The translations under genes and the position numbers were made by a program. A stretch of 64,000 bases of DNA, from positions 186,001-250,000 of the forward strand of contig JARVKI010000014.1 of NCBI GenBank assembly GCA_036674765.1, read 5' to 3'. Under the pieces are notes generated by a model, which made no database searches, was not told where the DNA came from, and worked only from the letters and a program-made list of their open reading frames with translations. Source of the DNA: Seiridium cupressi (lineage: Eukaryota > Ascomycota > Sordariomycetes > Amphisphaeriales > Sporocadaceae). Shown piece by piece: positions 11,739 to 23,673 of the stretch (position 1 is its first letter; every line of letters starts with the position of its first letter).

Positions 11739-14700
11739 AGTGTCCCTCTACAGGCGTTGGGTTAGGTATCTCGCTTCCTTCTGGTTCTCTTGCATTGCGG
11801 AAAGGGAAATGACATTCATGGCAACACGGGCATAGTTCTGCCGGCGTGAACTAGTGGGCACCATTATGAGATATGGTTTGTATTGGCCTAGTAGCTAGAT
11901 CATGAGATGCAATTTCTCGGCACAAAATAAAAGGTTGATGATTCCGATGACGCCTAATCGAGTTTGACACTCTTTTTTATCAATATCCTTTTCGTTGCTG
12001 TGGGGATGTTCACGCTGCTCGAAGCGATGTTGATGGTTTTGCTGCCGTTACGGGCATGCTTGATCGATCTCTCCCAAGTGTTGAATCAAGTCTTCAAGCT
12101 TATGGTCATTGAAACCCAGGATCTCATTTCTCAGATTAGGTACATGCATATTAATATACCAGTTGCCCTGTCTGCCGGAGATGACTCCAGTGCGAAATTT
12201 GAAAGGGGAACAAACGGGGATTGAATTGGTGAGCTAGTGTATGGACTGCAGTGAAAGGACCCGATCGTTGGTCAGCTGATAGGAGTGTAAAGTTCGGCGA
12301 GACCTTGTTGGACTCTTTATTGTAGCGGCCGTCCAAGGTTTGTCGGGGCGGTATTATAGCTGTATCGTGTTGACGGGCTCCATCCTCCATGGCTTTGTCG
12401 TTGGATCTGACGGCGTGGAAATGTGCATTGTAATTCCCTGACGGTGTGAAGACATTGCCATGCTCAACCTTTTGACTGTAGTAGACAGTTATTTGATGCA
12501 TATTACTTGGCCTTGTCAACAATGAAAGCGAGTTGTCATACCTACCCGAAAGGAAATGGCTCACATTGGACACGGGTAACAGAACCCCTTGTTGCTATTT
12601 AAAAAACTTGATTTACTTCGTCATCTTCGAAATATGGTAATCTGAGTCAAATACAGGGATAGCAAGGCTTATGTGGGTGATAAATCCCGCTTGATTCCCA
12701 AAAATGCGCTTGAAACATTTGTACCACCAATACCGGCCGCGTTTGCCATGTGTGAAGGGTGCCGAGAACACTGGCGAGTGATGAGGGATGGGTTCGCTCG
12801 AGTGGTTTAAATGGCTGCGGGTGTCTTCAAAGTTAGGTATATGGCAAATTAGCGGGGAGAAAGGTGAGTTCAGCCAGATGCCATTCTTTCTGGGTTTTAA
12901 ACGACTTAAAGCAATCATGGCACATAAATTTCTGCTAGGCATTCTCGTCATGGTTCTTAAAGTTGTCACCGTTAGTCGGAAGCCGAGTCATGATACGGAG
13001 GACGACTTGCTTACGTCTAATGGCTAACCAAATTATTGATTTGGTTCCGCATTTATGCCACTAAAAACTCGATTTCTCGTTCCGTACTTTTTTTGAAGCA
13101 CTCCACCGGAAACATCGCATTGATTAGAGGCGTCCAAGCTACCGTTTTCTTTAATCGTCTAAATTATTGCCAGTATGCTCGCTATCATCACCATTCCCGC
13201 CATCACAGGTGATAACTAGATCAACACGAGTTATACTTTCTGACTGCAGATGATACCGTTGGTTACTTTTGAGCCTTTCTATTGACCCAAACGCCTTGTA
13301 ACGAAATCTTCGCGATTGAATGTCATGCTACGTCTTGGTGTTTCCTTGCATCAGGTATCGACGACAGTCAATAGTATGTCTCCATGCTTGTGTTTATAAT
13401 GGCTCCGACAGAACATGCCGGCTGGTAGGCTTCATCGAAAGAAAAATACAGCTCTGATCGTAACGTACATTGTTATCCTATCCAGTCCTTGAATTCTTTA
13501 AGCCGGCTCATGGACGTTGAAAATTGGCCTTTATTCTTCCTAAGTCTAGAAACCAGCGCTCCCACAGTTCTACTAGAGAGGACTTTCTTCTCATGATTAG
13601 TCAACTCATGGATCGATCTAAGTGTGGCAATCTGGGACTCGACAAGCGCAAAGCGGCCAGAATATAAGTTACTGTGGTTCACGATGATTTTAGTGCCTTG
13701 ATCGATTACTTAGCTAAACATGGTTAATCGTTTGCATATACAACTCCGTAAAAGCCCAGCGTGAGAAGCTGATTCGTCTACCTACCGTCGCGTATTAGCT
13801 GGCCCGAAGCCTGCCATCTCTCGTTGCCAAAGGGCCCATCCCAACTAGTCTTAGAATGAATGATGACACATATACACGTTTCAAGTCTCCGTATTTTGGT
13901 ATCTTTAGGAGTTTGAGGATTGAGTATGCAAACCAATTAGATAAAAGCCGTATATGACGACCTTCTCCAGCTTGGCGGTCCATCCTACGAAGCTGTACAG
14001 ATACAAAAGATGATGAAGTACAAGCTTGGTGGAACGGAAGTGGTCAGGGCTTTTAGCAGCGGCCATCTTCGCAAACTCCTCTGCCTGGTCGTAGAGACTT
14101 TCGACTGCGCCATAAGCCTACTCCGCACATGGATGATCCCCATCATCCACAAATTGACCCAAAGCAGGCACATCTGACTTCCTTCCATACGATCATTGTC
14201 CCCGTCCCGTTGGGGTAGCGGATACTACTCGTAGGTGTTATAAAGCCACTGGACCACCTTGGGAAATGGTAGTATCCGTGAACGAGCAAGATCGATATGA
14301 TTCCCATCGTTCTGACATCTACGAGATGAAACTTGGGATCTCAAGGGCACGGCAAAGGCCATTGGTGGGAAAGGACGATACGGCGACTCGCTCTCTCGCG
14401 GTCTCTGCCGCCTAGCAGAGATATTCGTTCGATTCATGGCAAACCAGCCGATCAACCAATTCCCCACTATGTACGGTACAGACTAATTATGCCCTTTACG
14501 ATCTTTGGCGTCGGGAATACGACCAGAAAGAAGCGTACGTGCTGTCGTAGATCAGCAACGATGCTGCTGCCCTTGTATAATGGTCTGCAGTTGGAAGGAG
14601 TAAGTGTCTTCAGTAAGCGCTCAGGACTACCTTCCGGTTCTTATTGATCGCGCTTTATGTTTCGTGGTACTTGAATCCACTGAGAAGTCACTCTAATTAG

Positions 14701-15363
14701 CATTAGTCGCACTTGCATTGCGTCTTAATGCTCGCTTCGATCAAGCTAAGCGACGTACCCTAGATAGTTGCCCTTCCAATTACGCTCAAATTCCCTCTTA
14801 CCTGCGTACGCCAATCACTCCCGAGATCTAAGTCCGAGTCTTCTAACCCTGTACTATGATACAAGTTGATTTACTGCACATATTCTTCTGGGCTGTCGAC
14901 TCTGCATGCTGTTGCCATTTTTCTGCGCGCTCCAAACCACCCATTGACGCTGAAGTTTCGGGGTTACATCCGGCTTCCTTCCTTTGCCCTTTCGAGGGAT
15001 ACATATGACTCACGTACGAGATCACACAAAAATCTTCCAAGTTATGCTCAAATACGAGCAATTTAAGCTCTTGTTTTGGTCATCTCACGTCGAGCTAAGT
15101 CAATAATTGCAGTTAATCTCTAAAGCGAGGATTCCTTCAAACTTCCGGCTATAACACTGAGGTCCTCGCACAGATGTAACCACTCTTTCACCGTCATCAG
15201 TACCCCAAACTGTTACCATCGAGAAGCAATCAAACCATCCAGCCCTACGTCCCGCTTGAAAGCCATCACTCCAGTGTTTCCCGTTCCAACAGATACCCTT
15301 GAGCATACCAACCGAAGAAGAGCCAGCTTTAGGATAATCCTCACGATCCGTTGTATATCTAAA
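11739..15363. other. Gene-poor intergenic stretch
   Basis: Immediately after RPS6 lies its 3' UTR. Beyond it I recognise no intact gene. The longest open frames (12151-12573 and 12613-12969, both minus) have no known motif. A minus-strand fragment at 13905-14215 that reads like interrupted coding sequence is listed separately. Confidence 0.5.
13905..14215 (-). pseudogene. Possible gene fragment with internal stops
   Basis: One minus-strand frame reads convincing protein-like sequence, including AVESLYDQAEEFAKMAAAKS and LVLHHLLYLYSFVGWTAKLE. It is interrupted by TAG at 14118-14120 and TGA at 14193-14195 and closed by TAA at 13905-13907. No start codon or flanking exon could be placed. The family is not recognised. 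It may be a decayed gene copy; coincidence cannot be excluded. Confidence 0.25.
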
Positions 15364-16347
15364 ATGGACTACTTTCTCGACGAACTTGAGCTTATGGCCC
15401 AGGGTGCTGGCACAGATTATCAGGATGCAGCTAGCGAATCAGAGATGATCGGAAGATGGCAACGTGTTTTTGGTTATACATCTTCAGAGGCAATAAACAA
15501 GATTGAACAGCACCGAAACGACTGGAATCGAGCGACCATCACTCTGGAACAATGGAATATGGTTCAAGCAGAAATGGAGGCGGAAGGGCACGACAAAAAT
15601 TCGTGCGAACATTCAATTAACGCCTCGAAGCATGCTCAGATCTCGCTTCCAACACCTGCGCCAGCCAAGCGATCGAAGAAAAAATCGGCCATATTCCTCC
15701 TCAAGCTGGAAGGGCCTCTCAGGGACATTAAAACCGTCCAGCAAGCCGCAAGGCTAGCGCACATACCAAAGCTATTGGTGGGCAGCGACGATTTCGATGG
15801 TGAATCGCACTTCTGCAAGATTGATAGTCACGCCCGGGATAACATCCTCGAGTTCATTAGACGCCAAGCTCCATCGTTTGAGCCTACTACTATTCGCCAT
15901 TCCGTGGCTGATAAGGACCTGTGCCCTATCTCCGCATACCCAACACTGGGGATCGAAGCGACCTTGCCGCAATTCCGCCACGAAAATTATGTTGTCCCAC
16001 GAAACGACGAGTATCCGGTTTGGTACTTCTTCTATGGGACCCTCGCAGACCCGGAGGTCTTGGAGCGCCTCATCGGAGCTCAAAACCCGCATCTGGTTTC
16101 CGCACAAATACGCGGTGGTGTCCTAAAGACTTGGGGTGGCAAATACAAAGCTCTTGTTGACCAACCGGCCGGCAAAATGGAGGAAGTCATCTCTGGGCAC
16201 GCATTCCTTGTCAAGACACAAGAACAGGAGGCAGCGCTCCGAGCGTACGAAACCGACAATTACGAAGTTGTCCGTTGTGGCATAGAGATGGACGAGGGCC
16301 GTTATGTCAGGGGCTTGACATTTAGATTCGTTGGAGAGACAGATTGA
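15364..16347 (+). CDS. Gamma-glutamylcyclotransferase-like (AIG2-like) domain protein
   Basis: A single exon of 327 residues. Residues from about 218 onward form a GGCT/AIG2-like domain: WYFFYGTLADPEVLERLIG carries the family YGTL substrate-loop motif. SGHAFLVKTQEQEAALRAYE follows, with the acidic residue region where the catalytic glutamate lies in the family, then NYEVVRCGIEM. The N-terminal 210 residues are not a known domain; they include a basic patch PAKRSKKKS near residue 100. Start 15364 (MDYFLDELELMAQ) is chosen as the first ATG giving a sensible N-terminus; the frame is open further upstream to 15256 without good coding character. Family members act on gamma-glutamyl peptides or glutathione, but fungal stand-alone versions are mostly uncharacterised, so the substrate is unknown. 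Confidence 0.75.
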   Translation: MDYFLDELELMAQGAGTDYQDAASESEMIGRWQRVFGYTSSEAINKIEQHRNDWNRATITLEQWNMVQAEMEAEGHDKNSCEHSINASKHAQISLPTPAPAKRSKKKSAIFLLKLEGPLRDIKTVQQAARLAHIPKLLVGSDDFDGESHFCKIDSHARDNILEFIRRQAPSFEPTTIRHSVADKDLCPISAYPTLGIEATLPQFRHENYVVPRNDEYPVWYFFYGTLADPEVLERLIGAQNPHLVSAQIRGGVLKTWGGKYKALVDQPAGKMEEVISGHAFLVKTQEQEAALRAYETDNYEVVRCGIEMDEGRYVRGLTFRFVGETD

Positions 16348-16437
16348 TACGAACCTCCGCTTCATGACTACGGGATAAAATACCCAGAATCAGAGCGAGC
16401 CGGTGAGGTTTGTTTAATGGTACAAATATCAGAAACA

Positions 16438-16741
16438 CTATTCATCGCCATCATAATTCACGCCGTAGAAAACAATCTTCCCGTTGTCATCCACCGGAAC
16501 AGCCCGGAGAGCACAATTAGATCATCGAGGAACATGCAATGATACATACCGCGTTCAGATATGCGCCGCTCTCTGGAGAAATCGCTTTGAAATTTGAGAC
16601 TATATCATGTTCTATCGTTTCCAGGCGCATTCTGCCATCGGCAGGACTTTCGTCCAGAGGCTCCGGACTGGATGACATTAGCTTCTCGTTTGATTCATGA
16701 CCGGTTTGTGCCGTAGTATGAACTGCCGGACCACTTACACA
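16438..16741 (-). pseudogene. C-terminal relic of an FAD-linked (BBE-type) oxidoreductase
   Basis: The minus strand reads RMRLETIEHDIVSNFKAIS then PESGAYLNA, which matches the late part of fungal berberine-bridge-type FAD oxidases, where a SGAYLNEA motif precedes the BBE segment. A GTATGT donor follows, with a ctaat branch site. The next frame IVFYGVNYDGDE ends at a TAG (16438-16440), resembling the FYGVNYxRLL motif but stopping at once instead of continuing to the normal end. Upstream (to about 16860) the same frame has stops and no FAD-binding portion is visible. This is therefore a fragment, about 80 residues of a family normally 480-600 long. Confidence 0.45.
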
Positions 16742-17579
16742 ACCACCAAATTATAGAATAGCGTCACCGGCTACGGCCTTTGAAACATTTAAACCCTTGG
16801 TTCAGACTATGGCATCCGTGGCCGCGACAGAAAGAATAGCAATCAATACAAGCCGAGTAGCGTTTGGGGTAGGAACAGTATGTATAAGTGTTAAGATGGA
16901 ACGAAGGTTATGAGGTAAACTGAGTGATTGATTGAGTATCCGAAGGGTGTAAAAGGCAGGAGGAGGTAGCTAGTCTATATGTAGTGGCCGAGAAGCCCGA
17001 TAACCCAGGTGGCTGGAGCCCCTATTCTGACACTCTGCGACCTCTCAAGTGATTGAATTTGAACCTCAAGTCCCGCCTCCCCATAAATATCATGCCTGAA
17101 CAATCTGAGTTTGCCTGGGAGCTTGAACTGACAAACCGATGTGGGCGATATGCTGAGTCTTGCTGTATGGAAGCGGCTGGGCTTGTTACGCATAGCCACA
17201 AAATAAGTCTGCCTCGCACGATGTTCGTGATGTAACTTTCTGTCGGTATATTGGAGCTATATTAGTTTTAGCTTGCCACAGCCACTACTCCAACTGAAAA
17301 TTGGGCGCCACTTGAGTAGTGCTAGTCGGCGACTTTTAGGATTAAATTTTCCGGCGTTGCTGGTGGCCTGGCTTTCGAGGTCCAGCAAAGGACAACTTCA
17401 CTCCCCGCATTTACGCAAGAACGCGGCACTATTAGCAAAGCATATCGCTAGGCACATTCCACTATGACAACAATGACGGCGTGAGCATGTACTGTTTGAT
17501 GACGCGAATGAAGACGGAAATCTTGAAGTGAATAATGATATTTTATTTCTTTAATTTATCCCAGGGAACGGACCCCTTA
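16742..17579. other. Intergenic, no gene seen
   Basis: No recognisable coding sequence. The part near 16750-16860 continues the frame of the adjacent oxidase relic, but with stops. The remainder holds only short frames; the segment next to 17579 is the 3' flank of the GMC oxidoreductase. Confidence 0.5.
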
Positions 17580-19291
17580 CTAGCAAGCCAAGATCTTTTC
17601 CACGGCGGCCTCTGCCGCAATCATGACCAAAGCTTGGATGTTGCCAGTCGGCAGGTCAGGATGAATACTAGCATCAGTAATGAACTGAGAGAATATTAGC
17701 GCGGCCTAAAAGCAGAGGACGCAAGACGAGTTGCGCTTGGGATTGCGTAAGAGTGGGGTGTACTTACCAGATTGTCCATTCCATAGACCTTGGTGTTGGT
17801 GTCAACCACGGATGTGCCATTCTTCCGGCCGTCATCCGTGCCCATCTTGGCCGTACCGGTGTAGTGGATACCGCTGGTCAGGGAACCAAGAATCGCACTG
17901 GTGTTTGTGTATGTCTGTAGCGTAAGGCCAGTGGAGGGCGCCGTGATCGCATCCACCATTTGGTTGATGAAGGACTCAGCGGCTTCCTTATCACCGGCTG
18001 TTTGAAGGTAGGGCGACTGCTCGAAGAGGGTATTGCCGTCAGTGTCCAAACCCAGAACGCCGGTCGAGGTAAGACCGTGTGTCATGTATGCGGTGATTGT
18101 GAAGACACCCTCGCCGGTAGGAGCGCAAGATCCCTGATAGTACCGGGTGACACCATCACTGGCAACATTAGATGTGAAGAAGATAGCACGGTGTTTTCCC
18201 TGAGTGAGGAGTCCTGAACCCTGGCTCTCATACGGTTCAATCGAAGCATCGGTGCCATTGAGTATGGCACTAAAGTCGGGAAGTCCCCATGTCCCATTTG
18301 TCTTGACCACAATAGAGAAAATGGGGTGGTCCTTCAGGTTTTGGCCTACTGGCAGGTCGAGCCACTTGTCCTCAGGGGGCAACGTGACATTTGATGCCTG
18401 AGCAGTGAGAATTTGGGAGCGGGGTCCAATGCCAGAGTTGAAGAGGACACGAGGTGTAGACAAGGCACCGGCAGACAGGATCACTCTACCATTAGGAGCA
18501 AGCCCGATGGTTTCGCGACCACCATTCGAAGTCTCTACCTCAACGCCAGTGACCTCGGGTCCTGATCGTACCAGTCGGATGACCTTGGTGCCAAGTTGCA
18601 GAGTGAAGTTCTCGAGCTTCTGTGCCAGAGGCAGATATGTACGAACAGGCCCAGCGCGCTTCTCGTCCTTAATGTTCCATGAGGGATAGCTGTAGACCTC
18701 GAACTTCTCATTGGGTTGGTTGATCATATCCACTGACTTCCAGCCCAGGTTGTTGAAGAATGTAGATAGGACCTGATATAATCCTTGGTCGTATCGCTTG
18801 CCATCGGCTGACGGCAAAGTTGTTCCCGGATTTCTTTCGTAAAGTCTTGCAGCGGCAGACGCAACATCGTTCCACTGCCATCCTCGGGGCCATTTTTCGA
18901 AGTCTCGCTGCGGAGGGTGCACGAAGACCATGTAGTTGACTGTGACGCCACCACCAAGCACACATGCCGAATAACCTGGAGTATCCTGGCAGATATACTC
19001 GTTCCAAACCTCAAGAGCGCCCACGTCGGCTGACAGACCAGGAATGTCAATCTCTGTTAATGTATCGTTCCAACTCAGAGTATGATTTGAACCAGTCGCA
19101 ACTGTCGGCCCATAACCACGTTCGAGTAAGAGGACATTCTTATGAGCCTCGGCGAGCCTTTCGGCAGTAATGATACCGGAAGGGCCACCACCCACGACAA
19201 TATAGTCGTACAGTTGCTTTGGCTGACTGGAAGCCGCCGCGCCTAGGGCGAATCCCAGCGCCGTGAAGTTACTTAGTAATGAGTGTCGCAT
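17580..19291 (-). CDS. Secreted GMC oxidoreductase (cellobiose-dehydrogenase flavodomain-like)
   Basis: FAD-dependent alcohol/sugar oxidoreductase of the glucose-methanol-choline family. Two exons (17768-19291 and 17580-17684; 83-nt intron) give 542 residues, a normal length. An N-terminal signal peptide (MRHSLLSNFTALGFALGAAA) is followed by the FAD-binding DYIVVGGGPSGIITAERLAE. GMC signature regions CVLGGGVTVNYMVFVHPP and LSAGALSTPRVLFNSGIGP are present. The active-site region has the histidine of IHYTGTAKMG and, in exon 2, SIHPDLPTGN with an asparagine at the second catalytic position. That His/Asn pair is as in cellobiose dehydrogenase. No haem or carbohydrate-binding module is present, so it is the flavodomain type only. 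Several N-glycosylation sequons support secretion. The substrate cannot be fixed from sequence. Confidence 0.88.
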
Positions 19292-20295
19292 GGTCGCTGT
19301 GTGAGTACTTGCAAGTGCCTACTACGGGAACTTACTACCATGAGCGCGGCGCCCAGTATATACATACATCAAATGCCCTCGGCCGAGTCATGCATCCCTG
19401 TTAACATATTGTCAAATTCAAAATGTTCCGTTTATATAAGCCTGACAAACTTTGACCAACTGTCATGGTAGTGGGCCCTCGGGTTGCCCGGTTTTATTTC
19501 ACTCCATCAGTGAAGTGAGTGAGTGACTTTTCGCTATACCAAGGGCAAATTCAATCCACCCCCTAGCAATCTTTTTGGGGCGTGCCGCTCCAACGTGGCC
19601 TGGTCACCGGAGTTGCACTTATCCTTTGGTAGGGTGTTTGACCTTTTAAGCCTCTTCTTAAAAAGTCAGTGCATCTTTCCCTGACTATCTCATTACATCA
19701 TTCTCTGCATCTTCGCCTGCTCTGCCAAGGATCACCGAGTAAGTAACCCTGCGGATCTTCCTTTTAAGCTCCATGCTTTCACTTTAATTCTTGTACGCCA
19801 AGCCGGGCGCTCCACTCCATGACAGATGGGGCGGGCCCAGGTGCGTGGAACAACTTAAAATTGCACGGGGACCCGAGTACTGAGGTGCTCGGTCACGGAC
19901 TGATGGGAAATTGATGAGAAATTTTTTCAAAGGACTGAGAATTCACTCCAGATTGCTGCTAACATAATCATGACGGCAACCTTTTTAGTTCCCGCTCTCA
20001 TCCCTTTCATTCCGGCATTTCGTTTCGACTTGGCTTATTCTGGGCCGAGAGCCGCAACGGCAGACGGTTATTGATACCAGTTTTAATGGAGGGCAGGTCC
20101 CAATGCCATGGGCCAGGTCTGGCAGGTGCTGGCACCACTAGCCGTTTCATCTCCGATCGTCGGAGATCCGCTTTTCAACCTTCATCAGCGAAATGACCGT
20201 TCAGTTTGGGACGACACAACTTCTCCAAGAATCCCATGGAATATCTGACTAAGAAGGTTTTACTCGTCCTTGAATTTCCGCCGACATCCTTTCGA
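19292..20295. other. Promoter of the GMC gene and 3' flank of the HET gene
   Basis: About 1 kb with no convincing coding sequence. The side near 19291 is the GMC promoter and 5' UTR; a CT-rich segment near 19675-19740 followed by a GTAAGTAA looks like a 5' UTR donor site on the plus strand, but I find no gene attached to it. Confidence 0.4.
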
Positions 20296-23200
20296 TCATC
20301 CAAGAAAAACCAGCTGGTCTGTTGCGTTTGCCTCTGCCCATGCCTCCTTGAACACTTTCCCCATGGCCGCCCTAGTCGCAAAATGCGGCTTCTTCTCATC
20401 CCATGTCACCATCATCACATTATACAACGGATACTCTTGATCGGCATAAAGTCTCTCTTCGTTGCCAAAATATTGAGCTTCGGAAATGACAACGAAACTG
20501 TAATACTCAAATGGCTGAACAACCTCTGTGGCATCGTGTAGAATGACCCGACCGACGGTGAAGGATCGTGCATCGAGTATTTCTATCTCGTGGATCCAGT
20601 GTTGTCGTTCTGGAGATAGGTTCCCAGTCACTGAGTATTCGAAGATGGTCTCCGAGCGCAATGTCTTGTTTCCGAGACGAAACTTTGCTGTTGATGTCCA
20701 AAAGATCAGGTGGCGCTCGTCGAGATCTGCTATAGCGTCAGGCGGCAGGTCGCCTACATCAACAATTTTATCGTGGAACGGCTTCTGGTGGGTTTCAAGC
20801 CAGTCCTCTAACAACTTCGCCGAGTCGCTGGCTAGTCCCAGCCCTGTCCCGTTCACCGGCTTGAGTTCCCCAATTACTTCGGAACGCAGTCTGTCTGATT
20901 GACTGTCCGCTGATGCTGGTTTCGCAGTGGGTCGGCGCAGCATCTGAGAGATTGACCAAGATGATGATGGTTTGCCCAGTGCAATATGTTGCGGAGGCTG
21001 CGTCAACTTGTCTGACGGAACGAATCTGTACCAACGTAGCAACGGTCTGACTCGCTCCTCGGCATTTTCAGTCGATTCCATTACTTTCTTTACCTTGTAT
21101 TCATGCAGATGATCTGAGACTAGGCTGAAAGGATCTTCAAATCGCACGCCACTTGAATAGGCCCTCTCACCCTCTTTGACGGCTTCCCAAGCAGCCCACG
21201 ACCAACTTGGAAATTGATGTTTGCTCTCCAACGGCTGCAAGTCTTGGTCCACAAACTTACGCCTACGGAGGCGACCGTCTTTCTCTGCCGCTGGCTGCCA
21301 AAGCAATGCGATGTCCAGGAATTCAAGGGGAAGACCATATAATGTGCCACATCCAGGGTCACGAGTAGTGCCCCGTTGCCTGCTCCCATCGAGGATAGCC
21401 ATTACGCCGGCAATGGCGTTGAGAATGTCGTTTGAGAAGCTCAGATGACGGCTCGTGTACTGACTTATGAGATTGGTGTACTGGTCAAAAGCGGACGATC
21501 TCCGAATATGAAGACCCGCGTCCTCGTCCTTGTGGATGATAGATCTTAATGAGACCCCCTCGTCCTCCCCAAGGGTCAGCCACCCGATCTGGCGCGGCCC
21601 AGTTCCGGCCTCTTTGGCACTCATGTCTTCCATGTGGACTCCGTGTCTGCAATGGAAGTAGACATGGCCTTGACTGAACACGAGAAGCCTTTTCGAGAGA
21701 AGCTTTTCCTGGAATGTCCAAGCTCTTGTTTCCCACGGTCTGAGATCGGGTCTATATCTGATAGGAATTAGAACTTGAACGCCAGGTGCTACTTCCTGCA
21801 CTACTTGTTTGTGCTCTGCTCTCGCAATTCTTGGTGAAGAAACACCACCGAGTCCTGAGTTTGCATTTGCTCCATCGGCTGCTACGATAGTAACTGCGGA
21901 ATTTCCATAGATGCGGTCCATTTGGCTAAGTTGCAGAGCCTTATCGTCACTATCTTGCACGATGCAAAGACTGTCAACCCATAGGTATCGCTTGTTGAGT
22001 TTTCTCGTAACCAACATGGCTGACCGAACAGTTTGCGGTAGACCGGCTCTTGCCTGACTCAACCCTCCCTGGCGGCTAAGCTGAGAAAGATTACTCTTCA
22101 GTAACTGCACGGTAGTGTACCCGCCCCATACATATGAGAGGGTCACGTAGTCACAGTCTCCAGGATTAGGGTATTCAACGACCTTCTCCTCTTCGACATC
22201 AACTACCCTGAATCCGACCCCCGATAGCTGGTCAAGCGACTTTGACCAAATCGGATGGCTGCAACCTGGGCCGTGGTGAATCTCGCAGTGCTCAACCCAT
22301 CTGCTGCAGAGGGAGAGATCAATACTGTGAGGGTCGAGTACACGCCCATATCGAAGATCTCCGCTACGCTTCTCCGCGTACTCGGAGCCGACTACCCGGA
22401 GATTGAAAGAGCACAGAAGAATCATCGAAGCGTCTGGTGCCCGTCCTTGCCCTTGAACATCAATGGCAAGTGTCCCCGCTTGAGCGTGAGTGTTAGCAAA
22501 CGCCTTGATAGTTATCCAAACCGGAATTGGCCTCTGGATACGTGCCACCCTTGAGGAAATGTGTTCCACAGTCTTGTTCAACGCCTTCGCAACCTTTTCT
22601 TTGGCTGCCTCAGTCCTTGTTGGATTGCGAGAGTTTGCTATCGATCCCGTCTCCTCTGAACCTGCAAGAGTCATGGTATCTTCCACTTCGAAATCGTTAA
22701 TCGAGCAATCATCCATATATGATCCGAGCTCTGACCCTTCCCGACCACATGATTCATCCACGACACTTTTATGACCAAATGGCCAAATCGTCGAGCTCGA
22801 AGTGTGCCGATTGAGGAAATTCGCTTCCTCTGCCCAATCTGCGAATCTTTTACCCTTGAGCTCATCTTGGATGTAGTTCTGCACTGCTGGATGCTGCAGA
22901 GGGTCATTCTCCTCAACACACAATGCATTGAACAAGACCCGACAGAACCTGCACCAGTCGCGGTTCTGAAGCACTCGGTCCAAAGAGGCGATGACCTCCG
23001 TGACCACAACCTCTTGCTCGACATTTCCGTGATGCATGGTGCTATCTCCCTTGGCTCGGTTACCGAAAGGAATCTTTTCGCAAGCCTCGCATAGTCCACC
23101 AGAGTTTGGTTTGATTGCCTCCTTTGCCGACTTGGTAACGTCAAGAATGTCGCCCTTGATTTGCTCAACGGCGTCCCCCACAACCTTCATTCGCTGTCGA

Positions 23201-23673
23201 ATAAGGTCGCCCGATGTTCTTGATAGTCGCATCCGCTGCGCGAGTCTTCTTGGCTTTACTGAGTCCCGTAATGGTCTGTTGCACTCCGCTGACGTGATAG
23301 AGCCCGCATCTTCCTCTTCCTCAAGGGAGAATAATGACCCTTCATCTTTCGACTCAACTAATTCATCCACGAACGATATAGTAGAATTGGATGCATAATT
23401 TCTGAAGATTCCAAGGCCTGTGAGGCTTCCTGGATTCGGAGATGGCGGAAGCTTTGAGCTCGTCGGGGGTAGAAGAGTTTTGCGATCTATGTCGGTGTCG
23501 GGAGTCGGCCAGCGCCACCCGATACCAAGCGAGTCTCTACTACTCTCGGGTCCTAGGGAAGTCGAAGGAGATACTAAAGAAGGAGTCTCGCTCGCCATTA
23601 TGGACGGCGTGCTCCGACGGGATTGTCCAGACTCTGGCGTAAAGCCCATCTCCAGATCAATACTGCGATTCAT
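20296..23673 (-). CDS. Heterokaryon-incompatibility (HET) domain protein
   Basis: HET-domain proteins mediate non-self recognition and programmed cell death on fusion of unlike fungal strains. This is one uninterrupted 1125-residue frame. The HET domain spans roughly residues 505-665 and carries its three blocks: YVTLSYVWGG, then LNKRYLWVDSLCIVQD with DRIYGNSAVTIVAADG, then RAWTFQEKLLSKRLLVFS. The first 200 residues are serine-rich and probably disordered. Residues about 195-290 hold a pre-HET region with paired cysteines (CEACEKI, CRFCRVLF) that is common upstream of fungal HET domains. The C-terminal 400 residues match no domain I recognise. No STAND/NACHT or repeat module is attached, so which partner it recognises is unknown. 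A second HET gene lies 1.9 kb away in the same orientation. Confidence 0.88.
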   Translation of the reverse strand: MNRSIDLEMGFTPESGQSRRSTPSIMASETPSLVSPSTSLGPESSRDSLGIGWRWPTPDTDIDRKTLLPPTSSKLPPSPNPGSLTGLGIFRNYASNSTISFVDELVESKDEGSLFSLEEEEDAGSITSAECNRPLRDSVKPRRLAQRMRLSRTSGDLIRQRMKVVGDAVEQIKGDILDVTKSAKEAIKPNSGGLCEACEKIPFGNRAKGDSTMHHGNVEQEVVVTEVIASLDRVLQNRDWCRFCRVLFNALCVEENDPLQHPAVQNYIQDELKGKRFADWAEEANFLNRHTSSSTIWPFGHKSVVDESCGREGSELGSYMDDCSINDFEVEDTMTLAGSEETGSIANSRNPTRTEAAKEKVAKALNKTVEHISSRVARIQRPIPVWITIKAFANTHAQAGTLAIDVQGQGRAPDASMILLCSFNLRVVGSEYAEKRSGDLRYGRVLDPHSIDLSLCSRWVEHCEIHHGPGCSHPIWSKSLDQLSGVGFRVVDVEEEKVVEYPNPGDCDYVTLSYVWGGYTTVQLLKSNLSQLSRQGGLSQARAGLPQTVRSAMLVTRKLNKRYLWVDSLCIVQDSDDKALQLSQMDRIYGNSAVTIVAADGANANSGLGGVSSPRIARAEHKQVVQEVAPGVQVLIPIRYRPDLRPWETRAWTFQEKLLSKRLLVFSQGHVYFHCRHGVHMEDMSAKEAGTGPRQIGWLTLGEDEGVSLRSIIHKDEDAGLHIRRSSAFDQYTNLISQYTSRHLSFSNDILNAIAGVMAILDGSRQRGTTRDPGCGTLYGLPLEFLDIALLWQPAAEKDGRLRRRKFVDQDLQPLESKHQFPSWSWAAWEAVKEGERAYSSGVRFEDPFSLVSDHLHEYKVKKVMESTENAEERVRPLLRWYRFVPSDKLTQPPQHIALGKPSSSWSISQMLRRPTAKPASADSQSDRLRSEVIGELKPVNGTGLGLASDSAKLLEDWLETHQKPFHDKIVDVGDLPPDAIADLDERHLIFWTSTAKFRLGNKTLRSETIFEYSVTGNLSPERQHWIHEIEILDARSFTVGRVILHDATEVVQPFEYYSFVVISEAQYFGNEERLYADQEYPLYNVMMVTWDEKKPHFATRAAMGKVFKEAWAEANATDQLVFLG

